DNA from: VFJQ01 sp044226525 | Lineage (GTDB): Bacteria; Verrucomicrobiota; Verrucomicrobiia; Chthoniobacterales; Chthoniobacteraceae | NCBI GenBank assembly: GCA_044226525.1 | Contig: JBGAGV010000007.1 | Location: forward strand, 124,001 to 188,000 | Length of the DNA: 64,000 nucleotides | Direction of reading: 5' to 3' | Shown here: one piece after another, positions 41,854 to 50,330 of the stretch | Position numbering within the stretch: the stretch's first letter is position 1 | Layout: every line of letters begins with the position of its first letter | Made by a program: the position numbers and the translations under genes | Notes under the pieces: generated by a model | Seen by the model: the letters and a program-made list of their open reading frames with translations, nothing else | Databases searched by the model: none | Told to the model about the DNA's origin: nothing

Positions 41854-43189
41854 CTTCGATCTGCTTCTCCGCAATGGCCATGTGGTGCTCGAAGATCGTG
41901 TCGAGCGCGCGGATCTCGCCGCCGTCGATGGAAGGATTGCCGCCATCGACGCCAATATCATCGGCACGGGGCGCGAGGAGATCGACTGCTCGGCGCTGCA
42001 CATTTTTCCGGGCGTGATCGATGCACACGTTCATTTCAACGAACCGGGCCGCACCGATTGGGAAGGCCTGGCCACCGGCTCCCGCGCCGTGGCAGCAGGC
42101 GGCGGCACCTGCTTTTTCGACATGCCGCTTAACTCGACGCCGCCGGTGCTCGACGGGGCGACCTTCGATGCCAAACGCGCTGCCGCCGAAGCGCACAGCA
42201 TCACGGACTTCGGTCTGTGGGGCGGTCTCACACCGCTGAACCTCGACCGCATCGACGAATTGCACGCGCGTGGAGTGGTGGGGCTCAAAGCTTTCATGTG
42301 CAACAGCGGCATCGACGATTTCCCGCGCGCGGATGAAACCACGCTGCGCGCCGGCATGAAGCACGCCGCCCGGCTCAACCTGCTGGTCGCCGTCCACGCC
42401 GAGTCCGAGACTCTGACCCAGCGCCCGCTGCACTCCGGCCGCGGCATTCGTGAATATCTAGACTCTCGCTCCGTCGCCGCCGAAGTCGATGCCATCCGCC
42501 TCGCCTGCGAACTCGCGGGCGAAACCGGATGCCGCCTGCACGTGGTGCATGTGAGTTCGACCGCCGGCATCGCCCTTATCGGCGCACAGCAAAAGGCCGG
42601 CGTGGATGTCACCTGCGAAACGTGCCCGCACTATCTTGTGCTTAGCGAGGACGACGTGCTCTCGCTGGGCGCCGTAGCGAAGTGCTCTCCACCGATTCGC
42701 CCGGCACACGAGCGCGACCTGCTTGTTCACGAAGTCCTCGCAGGCCACGTGGAAACGATCGGCTCCGACCACTCACCCTCGCCGCCGGACCTGAAACAGC
42801 GCGACGATTTTTTTGCGGTCTGGGGCGGGATCGGCGGGGCGCAGCACCTTCTTCCGCTTCTGCTTGATCTCTGGCTGCGGCACGACAAACCCGATTGGCC
42901 CCTCCTATCCCGCCTGCTCTCGATCAATATCGGCAAGCGTTTTCGCCTGCCTTCACCCACCGCACACGTCACCGTCGGCGCGGATGCGAACCTCACCCTC
43001 GTCGATCTGGCCGGAAACGACACGGTGGACGTTGATCGCCTGCACTACCGTCACAAACTCACCCCCTACGCCGGACGAAAACTGCGCGGAAAGGTTGTTC
43101 GCACGTTGCTTCGCGGGCAGACTATCGCCCGCGATGGGCAGGCAGTGGGCCAATCCGCGGGCCAGCTCATCGTTCCATCGACATCATGA
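41846..43189 (+). CDS. allB: Allantoinase
   Basis: 447 residues. Cyclic amidohydrolase with metal ligands H61 and H63 in DAHVHFNEPGRTDWEG, the carboxylated Lys148 in VVGLKAFMCNSG, His in VAVHAES and VVHVSST, and the Asp in GSDHSPSPPDLK. The segment FFDMPLNSTPP is characteristic of allantoinases. It opens the hydantoin ring of allantoin to allantoate. It overlaps the M20 gene before it (8 bases) and allE after it (4 bases). Confidence 0.94.
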   Translation: MPDFDLLLRNGHVVLEDRVERADLAAVDGRIAAIDANIIGTGREEIDCSALHIFPGVIDAHVHFNEPGRTDWEGLATGSRAVAAGGGTCFFDMPLNSTPPVLDGATFDAKRAAAEAHSITDFGLWGGLTPLNLDRIDELHARGVVGLKAFMCNSGIDDFPRADETTLRAGMKHAARLNLLVAVHAESETLTQRPLHSGRGIREYLDSRSVAAEVDAIRLACELAGETGCRLHVVHVSSTAGIALIGAQQKAGVDVTCETCPHYLVLSEDDVLSLGAVAKCSPPIRPAHERDLLVHEVLAGHVETIGSDHSPSPPDLKQRDDFFAVWGGIGGAQHLLPLLLDLWLRHDKPDWPLLSRLLSINIGKRFRLPSPTAHVTVGADANLTLVDLAGNDTVDVDRLHYRHKLTPYAGRKLRGKVVRTLLRGQTIARDGQAVGQSAGQLIVPSTS

Positions 43190-43929
43190 CACCACTCTTC
43201 GGTCACACTCGCAGTTTCGTTCGATCCAACTACGCGCTGCTCGAACCCTCCGGTTTTGTCGCCAGTTCGCTGCCGGAATGGCGCGGGGGGGCGAAGCCCT
43301 ACGTCATCATCAGCCCGGCAATAGGTGCGCGATTCACGCAGACGCACGTCGTCTTTGAAACCGAGGGCGCGGGCCAGAGCAATACCGGGCCGCTGGAGTT
43401 TTTCGCCTATGTGACGCACGGCAAGATAGCCAGCTCGGTCGCCAAAAAACAACACCAGTTCGAGGCGGGCGATTTCATTTATGTGCCGCCGAAGACCGGT
43501 TGGCAGTTGCTCGGGCAGCCGGGTTCGGAACTGATCATCTTCTCCCGGGCCTACATGCCGCTGGGCAAAATGGCGCCACCAAAAGTTGTGACCGGCTCAG
43601 CGTCAAACGTGCCAGGCCAGCCGTTTCTCGGCGATCCGGATGCGCATTTGCAGACCTTTCTGCCGGACGTGCCTGCGTTCGACATGGCGGTGAACCTTTT
43701 CACCTATCAACCCGGCGCGACGCTTCCGATGGTCGAGACGCACATCATGGAACACGGCCTCGTGATGCTCGGTGGCCAGGGCGTTTATCGACTCGGAGAT
43801 GAGTGGCTGCCTGTGCGCGCGGGTGATGTCATCTGGATGGGGCCGTATTGTCCGCAATGGTTTGTCGCGATGGGCAAAGGACCCGCAAGCTATCTCTACT
43901 ACAAGGACGTCAACCGCCCGCCGTTGTGA
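43186..43929 (+). CDS. allE: (S)-Ureidoglycine aminohydrolase
   Basis: 247 residues, a two-cupin protein. The start MTPLFGHTRSFVRSNYALLEP and the segments FFAYVTHGKI, GDFIYVPPKTGW, and the C-terminal metal-binding cupin VETHIMEHGLVMLGGQGVYRL (two overlapping blocks, with E, H, H and Q as the expected Mn ligands) match UGlyAH/YlbA. It releases ammonia from ureidoglycine to give S-ureidoglycolate. It overlaps allB and the following gene by 4 bases each, so synthesis of the set is coupled. Confidence 0.93.
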   Translation: MTPLFGHTRSFVRSNYALLEPSGFVASSLPEWRGGAKPYVIISPAIGARFTQTHVVFETEGAGQSNTGPLEFFAYVTHGKIASSVAKKQHQFEAGDFIYVPPKTGWQLLGQPGSELIIFSRAYMPLGKMAPPKVVTGSASNVPGQPFLGDPDAHLQTFLPDVPAFDMAVNLFTYQPGATLPMVETHIMEHGLVMLGGQGVYRLGDEWLPVRAGDVIWMGPYCPQWFVAMGKGPASYLYYKDVNRPPL

Positions 43930-45164
43930 AGCTGACCATCGACGCCGACCGACTCGTCCGCTGGATCGATGAGCTTTCGCTCATCACCGAAGCCGAGCCT
44001 CCCGTCGTCACGCGGGTATTGTTTTCCGAAGCCGACCGTCGAGCACGGGCCTGGGTTCGCGAACACGCGCACGAACTCGATCTCAGCGTGCGGGAAGACG
44101 CCGTGGGTAATATCTTCATGCGGCTCGAAGGTTCCGATCCTTCGCAATCCCCGGTTGCGACCGGCTCGCATACCGATGCGATACCGAATGCGGGCCGCTT
44201 CGATGGCGTCGTGGGTGTGCTCGGCGGCATCGAGGCCCTGGCGGCGTTGAAACGCGCCGGGATCACGCCGCGTCGCGCCATCGAGGTCATCATGTTCACG
44301 GCGGAAGAGCCGACGCGCTTTGGGCTCGGCTGCCTCGGGAGCCGCTTGCTGGCGGGTGCCATGTCGCTGCAGAAAGCGCGCACGCTCCGCGATTCGGAAG
44401 GCCGTTCGCTGGAAGAACTGCGCACGCAGGCTGGCTGCGGCGGTGATCTCGAATCGGTGCGCCTCCCGCAGGATTGCTACCCCTCGTTTGTCGAACTGCA
44501 CATCGAGCAAGGCCCGCTGCTGGAACGCGCGGGAGTGCCGATCGGGTTGGTCGAGCACATCGCCGGGCCAAGCAGCTATCGCCTCATTCTTCATGGCGAA
44601 GGCGGCCATGCCGGCGCGGTGCTGATGCCAGAACGCCACGACGCTGCTTGCGCCGCCGCCGAGATCGTCCTCGCCGTCGAACGTGCGGCGCTGAACAGCG
44701 GCAGCACAGACACTGTCGGAACCACCGGTGTTTTTCGCATCGAACCAGGTGCCGTGAACAGCGTTCCCTTCCGCGCCTTGCTCGAGATCGATCTGCGCGA
44801 CACCCGCCTCGACACACGCGATCGGGCTCTCGCCGAAATCCGCCGCACCGCGGAAAAAGCGTGCGCACACCGGGGAGTGCGCTTGGAATTTGCAGAGATC
44901 AACTCCGATCCTCCGGCGGCTGGCGATCCTCACACCATACAGATCGCCGAGGAAGTCTGCCGACGGCTCGGCGTGCGGCACCAGCGCATGATCAGCCGCG
45001 CCTATCACGACTCGCTTTTCATGGCCCGCGTCTGCCCGACGACGATGATTTTCATCCCATGCCGGAATGGCTGGAGCCATCGCCCGGAAGAATTCGCCTC
45101 GCCCGAACACATCGCCATCGGCACCGAAGTGCTGGCGCACACCCTTGCCCGCCTCGCGGAATGA
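43926..45164 (+). CDS. Ureidoglycolate amidohydrolase (plant-type M20 enzyme)
   Basis: 412 residues from GTG 43926. M20 family with GSHTDAIPNAGRFDGVVGVLG, FTAEEPTRFGLGCLGSRLLAG, LHIEQGPLLE, GGHAGAVLMPERHDAA and the C-terminal MISRAYHDSLFMARV and FIPCRNGWSHRPEEFASPE. These blocks match plant ureidoglycolate amidohydrolase (UAH) much more closely than AllC, including E-E-P-T-R-F-G and the Y-H-D-S-L-F-M-A-R segment. It would convert ureidoglycolate to glyoxylate, CO2 and two ammonia, so the operon releases all four purine nitrogens. Overlaps allE and the XDH gene by 4 bases. Confidence 0.88.
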   Translation: MKLTIDADRLVRWIDELSLITEAEPPVVTRVLFSEADRRARAWVREHAHELDLSVREDAVGNIFMRLEGSDPSQSPVATGSHTDAIPNAGRFDGVVGVLGGIEALAALKRAGITPRRAIEVIMFTAEEPTRFGLGCLGSRLLAGAMSLQKARTLRDSEGRSLEELRTQAGCGGDLESVRLPQDCYPSFVELHIEQGPLLERAGVPIGLVEHIAGPSSYRLILHGEGGHAGAVLMPERHDAACAAAEIVLAVERAALNSGSTDTVGTTGVFRIEPGAVNSVPFRALLEIDLRDTRLDTRDRALAEIRRTAEKACAHRGVRLEFAEINSDPPAAGDPHTIQIAEEVCRRLGVRHQRMISRAYHDSLFMARVCPTTMIFIPCRNGWSHRPEEFASPEHIAIGTEVLAHTLARLAE

Positions 45165-48100
45165 GAGTCGCCTTCACACTCAATGGTAAAGCGATCGAGA
45201 CGGACACCGACGCGTGCAACATCACGCTCCTGCAATGGCTCCGCGGGAATGGCTACACTGGCAGTAAGGAAGGCTGCGCAGAAGGCGATTGCGGCGCGTG
45301 TAGCGTGGTGATGCGCACTTCCGAAGGTCCATGGCGCACGATCAATTCCTGCCTCGTCCCGCTGGCGCTGCTGTCCGGACGGGAGGTCGTCACGGTCGAA
45401 GGTGTCGCCTGCGGCGGGAAGCTGCACGCCGTGCAGCAGAGCATGGTAAATCACCATGGCTCGCAGTGCGGCTACTGCACACCGGGTTTCATCTGCTCGC
45501 TCTACGAGGCCTCACAGCGAGGCGATCTCAAGCAGGACTGGCAGCTCGACGATCATCTAGCCGGAAATCTGTGTCGCTGCACCGGTTACCGGGCCATTCA
45601 CGACGCCGCTTGTGAAGCACTCTCGGCACATCAATCGACACCCGTCGCCGAAAGCACGCCGCGTCCCTCTGGCGGTCCCACTTCACTTGCGGAATTGTTT
45701 GCGCTACGCGCCACACAGCCGAATGCCCGACTCATCGCGGGGGCGACGGAAATGGGCTTGGAACTGACCAAAAAGTTCCGACACTTCGATGGACTGATCT
45801 CGCTCGAAGAGGTGCGCGAACTCCGCGAACTCCATCGCACCAACGAAGGCTGGCAGGTCGGCGCAGCCGTTACGCTCACCCGGATCGAAGAGTCGCTCGG
45901 CGTGGAATATCCCGCGCTCGCCAAGATGCTGTGGCTCTTCGGCTCCCGTCAGATTCGCAACCGCGCCACCATCGGCGGCAACCTCGTCACGGCGTCCCCC
46001 ATCGGCGATAGCGCCCCCCTGCTGCTCTCGCTCGATGCACGCGTGACACTGGCTTCACCGCGCGGCGAGCGGGAAATCCCACTCGACGAATTTTTCCAGA
46101 GCTACCGCAAAACGGCGCTAGCAGCCGACGAAGTGCTCAAGTCGATCTTCATACCATTCCCGCGCGGAAAGCACGAGTTCTTCAAGGTTTCCAAGCGGCG
46201 AGAGATGGACATCAGCACGGTGGCGGGAGCGTTTCGCGTGGTGATCGAAAACGGCGTGGTGCGAGAAGCTCGGCTGGCCTACGGCGGCGTGGCGGCGACT
46301 CCGGCACGGGCGCGGCGGACCGAGGCGGCGTTACTCGGCCAGCCGTGGACAGCCGAAACCATCGAACGGGTGCTGCCGGTTCTGGCTGGTGAGTTCGCGC
46401 CGATCTTAGATGTGCGTGGCTCAGCCACATACCGGTCTGGCCTGATCGGCGATCTGCTGCGGAAGTTTTTCCACGAGGAACCGTGGAGCCACGACACGCA
46501 ACCTCTCTCCCCTCTCGCCCCCTTCGCCCAGCCCCCGCTGCCGCATGAAAGCGGTCACAAACACGTCACCGGCGAGGCTCGCTATACCGACGACTTCGTC
46601 TCCGAGCGCGACGAACTGACCGTATGGCCGGTGACATCCCCCCACGCTCATGCGCGCATCGTTCGCCGCGATGCGGACACGGCGCGAACGATGCCCGGCA
46701 TCCATGCCGTGTTGCTGGCCGAAGACGTGCCGGGCATGAACGACGTCGGCCCGGTGCGGCACGACGAAATTCTTCTCGCCGACAAGGAGGTGCTCTTTCA
46801 CGGGCATCTCGTGGCGCTGGTCGTGGGCGAAAGCGAAGCCCGGTGCCGGGCAGCGGCAGAGAAAGTGATCGTCGAATACGAGCCACTGCCCGCAGTGCTG
46901 ACGACGCGAGCTGGAATCGAGGTCGGCAGTTTCCACACCGACCCGAATACCATCCGGCGAGGTGACATTACAGAAGCGCTCGCCAGAGCGCCGCAGAAAT
47001 TTTCGGGCGAATTCGAGTTTGAGGGACAAGAACACTTCTACCTCGAAGCCCAGGCCGCTCGCGCGGTGCCCGGTGAAGATGGCTCGATCTTCATAACCGC
47101 CAGCACGCAGCACCCGAGCGAGATTCAGGCGGTCGTCGCGCACGTGCTCCACGTTCCGCGAAACAAAGTGACCGTGGAATGCCCGCGCATGGGCGGCGGA
47201 TTCGGTGGCAAGGAAACGCAGGGCAACACGCCTGCCGCTCTCGCCGCTCTCGCCGCGCATAGGACGAGTCGCCCGGTGCGTGTGCGGTTCAATCGCGATC
47301 AGGACATGATGCTGACCGGCAAGCGGCATCCCTTCGTCGCACGCTTCGAAATCGGCCACGACGACGATGGGCACTTGCTCGCGGTGCGGTCGGAAATTTT
47401 TGCCAATGGCGGCTGGTCGCTCGATTTGTCGATGGCCATCTGCGACCGTGCTCTCTTCCATCACGACAACAGCTATTATGTGCCTGCGATGCACGTAACC
47501 GGGCGGGTGGTAAAAACGAATCTCGTCTCGAACACGGCCTTTCGCGGGTTCGGTGGACCGCAGGGAATGCTGATCATGGAGGAGATCGTCGATCGCGTCG
47601 CGCGCCGGTGCGGACTGCCGCCGGAGGTCGTGCGCGAGCGTAATCTCTATCGCGGCGCCGGGGCAACGAATACGACGCACTACGGTCAGGAGATCGGAGA
47701 CAACCGGCTCAACACAATCTGGAACGATCTACAAGTAAGCTCGGAGATCGCCCGCCGCCGCGCCGAGATCGCCGCGTGGAATGTGCAGTCGCCTCATCGC
47801 AAACGCGGGCTGGCGATGACGCCGGTGAAGTTCGGCATTTCCTTCACCGTCACTCATCTCAACCAGGCCGGCGCGCTGGTGCTGATTTATCAGGATGGCA
47901 GCGTGCAGGTGAATCATGGCGGCACCGAGATGGGCCAGGGCTTGCACACCAAGATGCTCGCCATCGCCTGCCGCGAACTCGGCGTGTCGCGCAACCGCGT
48001 GCGAGTGATGAATACGCGCACCGATAAAGTGCCGAACACCTCCGCCACTGCGGCGTCGAGTGGCAGTGACCTCAACGGCGCAGCGGTTCTCAACGCTTGC

Positions 48101-48790
48101 GAGACTCTCCGTTCCCGGCTCACTCCTATAGCGGCAGAAATTCTCGCCGCGAATCCCGCTGACATCGTTTTCGCAGACGACCACGCGCGGGCAGGAGACA
48201 AATCGACGCCCTTCGCCGAAGTCGCGTTCCGCGCCTACATGCAGCGCGTCTCGCTCGCGGCCACGGGTTATTACGCGACGCCGCAAATCGGCTGGGATCG
48301 CGCGGAGGGCAAAGGCCGGCCCTTTTATTACTTCGCCTGCGGAGCCTCGGTGAGCGAAGTCGAAGTCGATGGTTTCACCGGCATGATGCAGGTGCGGCGC
48401 GTGGACATTTTGCACGACTGCGGCGAATCGCTGAACGAAGCGGTCGACCGCGGGCAGGTCGAAGGCGGCTTCGTGCAGGGCATGGGTTGGCTGACCGCCG
48501 AAGAACTCGTCTGGGATCAGAATGGCCGTCTGCTCACGCACTCCCCCGACACCTACAAGATTCCGGCGATTGGCGACGTGCCGAAGGACTTTCGCGTGCG
48601 TCTGTTGCCGAATGCGGCGCAGGATGGCGTGGTGCATGGCAGCAAGGCCGTCGGGGAACCACCGCTCATGCTCGCCATCTCGGTGCGCGAAGCGATTCGT
48701 GATGCGGTCGCGGCTTTCCGCGACGGCGGCGAAGTTCAACTCGCCTCACCTGCCACCTGCGAGGCGGTCTGGCGAGCGATCAGGCAATAG
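45161..48790 (+). CDS. xdh: Single-chain xanthine dehydrogenase (XdhA-XdhB fusion)
   Basis: 1209 residues in one frame from ATG 45161. Two 2Fe-2S centres: C39, C44, C47, C64 and C103, C106, C138, C140 (SQCGYCTPGF, NLCRCTGYR). FAD domain about 165-440 (RQIRNRATIGGNLVTASPIGD). The molybdopterin part begins after a linker at about 455 (PLPHESGHKHVTGEARYTDD), which corresponds to the N-terminus of a separate bacterial XdhB. It has GQEHFYLEAQAA, MGGGFGGKETQG, NTAFRGFGGPQG, GTEMGQGLHTK and the catalytic Glu in SKAVGEPPLML. It oxidises hypoxanthine and xanthine to urate. Domain order is as in eukaryotic XDH. Cofactor insertion needs XdhC, encoded convergently. Confidence 0.94.
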   Translation: MRVAFTLNGKAIETDTDACNITLLQWLRGNGYTGSKEGCAEGDCGACSVVMRTSEGPWRTINSCLVPLALLSGREVVTVEGVACGGKLHAVQQSMVNHHGSQCGYCTPGFICSLYEASQRGDLKQDWQLDDHLAGNLCRCTGYRAIHDAACEALSAHQSTPVAESTPRPSGGPTSLAELFALRATQPNARLIAGATEMGLELTKKFRHFDGLISLEEVRELRELHRTNEGWQVGAAVTLTRIEESLGVEYPALAKMLWLFGSRQIRNRATIGGNLVTASPIGDSAPLLLSLDARVTLASPRGEREIPLDEFFQSYRKTALAADEVLKSIFIPFPRGKHEFFKVSKRREMDISTVAGAFRVVIENGVVREARLAYGGVAATPARARRTEAALLGQPWTAETIERVLPVLAGEFAPILDVRGSATYRSGLIGDLLRKFFHEEPWSHDTQPLSPLAPFAQPPLPHESGHKHVTGEARYTDDFVSERDELTVWPVTSPHAHARIVRRDADTARTMPGIHAVLLAEDVPGMNDVGPVRHDEILLADKEVLFHGHLVALVVGESEARCRAAAEKVIVEYEPLPAVLTTRAGIEVGSFHTDPNTIRRGDITEALARAPQKFSGEFEFEGQEHFYLEAQAARAVPGEDGSIFITASTQHPSEIQAVVAHVLHVPRNKVTVECPRMGGGFGGKETQGNTPAALAALAAHRTSRPVRVRFNRDQDMMLTGKRHPFVARFEIGHDDDGHLLAVRSEIFANGGWSLDLSMAICDRALFHHDNSYYVPAMHVTGRVVKTNLVSNTAFRGFGGPQGMLIMEEIVDRVARRCGLPPEVVRERNLYRGAGATNTTHYGQEIGDNRLNTIWNDLQVSSEIARRRAEIAAWNVQSPHRKRGLAMTPVKFGISFTVTHLNQAGALVLIYQDGSVQVNHGGTEMGQGLHTKMLAIACRELGVSRNRVRVMNTRTDKVPNTSATAASSGSDLNGAAVLNACETLRSRLTPIAAEILAANPADIVFADDHARAGDKSTPFAEVAFRAYMQRVSLAATGYYATPQIGWDRAEGKGRPFYYFACGASVSEVEVDGFTGMMQVRRVDILHDCGESLNEAVDRGQVEGGFVQGMGWLTAEELVWDQNGRLLTHSPDTYKIPAIGDVPKDFRVRLLPNAAQDGVVHGSKAVGEPPLMLAISVREAIRDAVAAFRDGGEVQLASPATCEAVWRAIRQ

Positions 48791-49709
48791 CACGCCGCTC
48801 GATCAATCGTGCGACAATACTCACCGCGATTTCCTGGGGAGATTGCGCCCCGATTTCGAGACCAACGGGACATTCGACTGCGGCCATTTGCTCCTCGGTG
48901 GCAACTCCTTCGCGCACGAACGATTCGCGCATCAGGCGCGCTTTGCGGTTGCTGCCGATCATACCGAGCCAGCAAAAACCGCGATGAATCCAGGAGCGGA
49001 GCACGAGGGCGTCGTGTTCGTGACCGCGGGTGACGATGAGGCCGAAGGCGGGACCGGGCGGAAGTGGCGCCTGAAGCAGTTGCGACCAGTCGCCAGCCTG
49101 CATGCGCGTGGCCGCAGGAAAGAAATCAGTCGAGGCGAGAGCCGCGCGATCGTCGAACACGGTGACGGCGAAATCGACTGAGAGCGCGAGCGGGGCGACG
49201 GCCTGAGCGATGTGGCCGGCTCCGGCGATCCACAATTCCACCGGCGGAGAAACCACGCTGAAGTAGCGCAGGGAGTCGTCATTGGCCCGGGCGTCGTCGC
49301 CCACAAAAGTGAAATCCGCACCGATTCCCCAGCGGCGAGCGCCCACCGGTTTCGCGAGGGCTTCCCAAAAGTCCGCACCGGCCTGCTGCGCATCGGGCAC
49401 CACCCAGCCACTCGCGCGACCGCCGCAGATCATTCCGTCGTCCCAGCGAAAAGCGCCATCCAGCACGATGTCGAAGGGCTTCGGTTCGCCGGTTTCAGCC
49501 GCCGCGTGGGCCAGCTTCTGGGCCTCGGCCTCCAGACAACCACCTCCGAGCGTGCCGTCGATGCGGCCGTCGGCATGGAACACCGCGAGGGCTCCCGCTT
49601 TACGCGGACTGGAGCCTTTGACTGAGGTGAGGACGCCAAGGGCCACCCGCTCGCCGGAGCGGGCAGCAACGGCCAGGCTAGAAAATACGGAAGCGGACAT
49701 GGGCGACAT
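48780..49709 (-). CDS. xdhC: Xanthine dehydrogenase accessory protein XdhC
   Basis: 309 residues from ATG 49709 (MSPMSASVF); ATG 49700 is equally possible. The N-terminal XdhC_CoxI part has VTSVKGSSPRKAGA-type sequence, DGTLGGGCLEAEA with the conserved Cys, and DDGMICGG. The C-terminal Rossmann-like part has LWIAGAGHIAQAVAPLAL, IVTRGHEHDALVL and LGMIGSNRKARLM. XdhC binds the molybdenum cofactor, supports its sulfuration and inserts it into xanthine dehydrogenase. The gene is convergent with xdh, their coding ends overlapping by 11 bases, and divergent from ilvH. Confidence 0.93.
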   Translation of the reverse strand: MSPMSASVFSSLAVAARSGERVALGVLTSVKGSSPRKAGALAVFHADGRIDGTLGGGCLEAEAQKLAHAAAETGEPKPFDIVLDGAFRWDDGMICGGRASGWVVPDAQQAGADFWEALAKPVGARRWGIGADFTFVGDDARANDDSLRYFSVVSPPVELWIAGAGHIAQAVAPLALSVDFAVTVFDDRAALASTDFFPAATRMQAGDWSQLLQAPLPPGPAFGLIVTRGHEHDALVLRSWIHRGFCWLGMIGSNRKARLMRESFVREGVATEEQMAAVECPVGLEIGAQSPQEIAVSIVARLIERRAIA

Positions 49710-49792
49710 CCTAGAAGGGGTTCTCACGACCCGCCAGATTTGGGTTTGACGCTTCCCCACACCACCGCCAGCTTCGCGCCCCTTTTCCAACC

Positions 49793-50272
49793 ATGCGTCA
49801 CACCATTTCGGTCCTCGTTGAAAACAAGTTCGGCGTGCTTACCCGCATTGCCGGGATGTTCAGTGGGCGCGGGTTCAATATCGACACGCTCAATGTTGCG
49901 CCCACGCTCGATCCCTCGACTTCGCGCATGACGATCGTCGTCAACGGCGACGATACCGTGCTCGAGCAGGTGACCAAACAGCTCAACAAGCTCATCGATG
50001 TCATCGAGATCGATGACTACCGCGATAATGAAGTCGTCGAGCGTGAACTTCTGCTCATGCGCGTGAAGGTCGATGCGGCCAATCGCGCGGAGGTGATGCA
50101 GCTCTGCGAAATCTTTCGCGCCAAGGTGGTCGATGTGCAGCACGAGGTGCTCGGCATCGAAGTCACGGGCAACGAGTCGAAGATCGATAAGATCCTCATG
50201 CTCATGGGCCGGTTCGGCATCACCGAGTTGAGCCGCACGGGCCGCGTGGCGCTCGCGCGCAAGCCGAACTAA
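49793..50272 (+). CDS. ilvH: Acetolactate synthase small (regulatory) subunit
   Basis: 159 residues, the normal length. The ACT domain starts HTISVLVENKFGVLTRIAGMFSGRGFNI with the valine-binding region (two overlapping blocks), followed by VTKQLNKLIDVIEI, ELLLMRVKVDA and the C-terminal MGRFGITELSRTGRVALAR. It regulates IlvB by valine feedback. The large subunit is not in this window, which is unusual since the genes are often adjacent. Divergent from xdhC by 83 bases. Confidence 0.95.
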   Translation: MRHTISVLVENKFGVLTRIAGMFSGRGFNIDTLNVAPTLDPSTSRMTIVVNGDDTVLEQVTKQLNKLIDVIEIDDYRDNEVVERELLLMRVKVDAANRAEVMQLCEIFRAKVVDVQHEVLGIEVTGNESKIDKILMLMGRFGITELSRTGRVALARKPN

Positions 50273-50330
50273 CGGTCTCCGCACCGCGCACTCGCTTTTC
50301 CACCCTCTCGTGGTGTAGGCTGCCGGTGCG

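Noticed and set aside
45161..48790. Suspicion that the XdhA-XdhB join was a lost stop codon or sequencing error
   Set aside because: The frame is continuous and the linker reads naturally into the XdhB start region; no internal start with a ribosome site is present.
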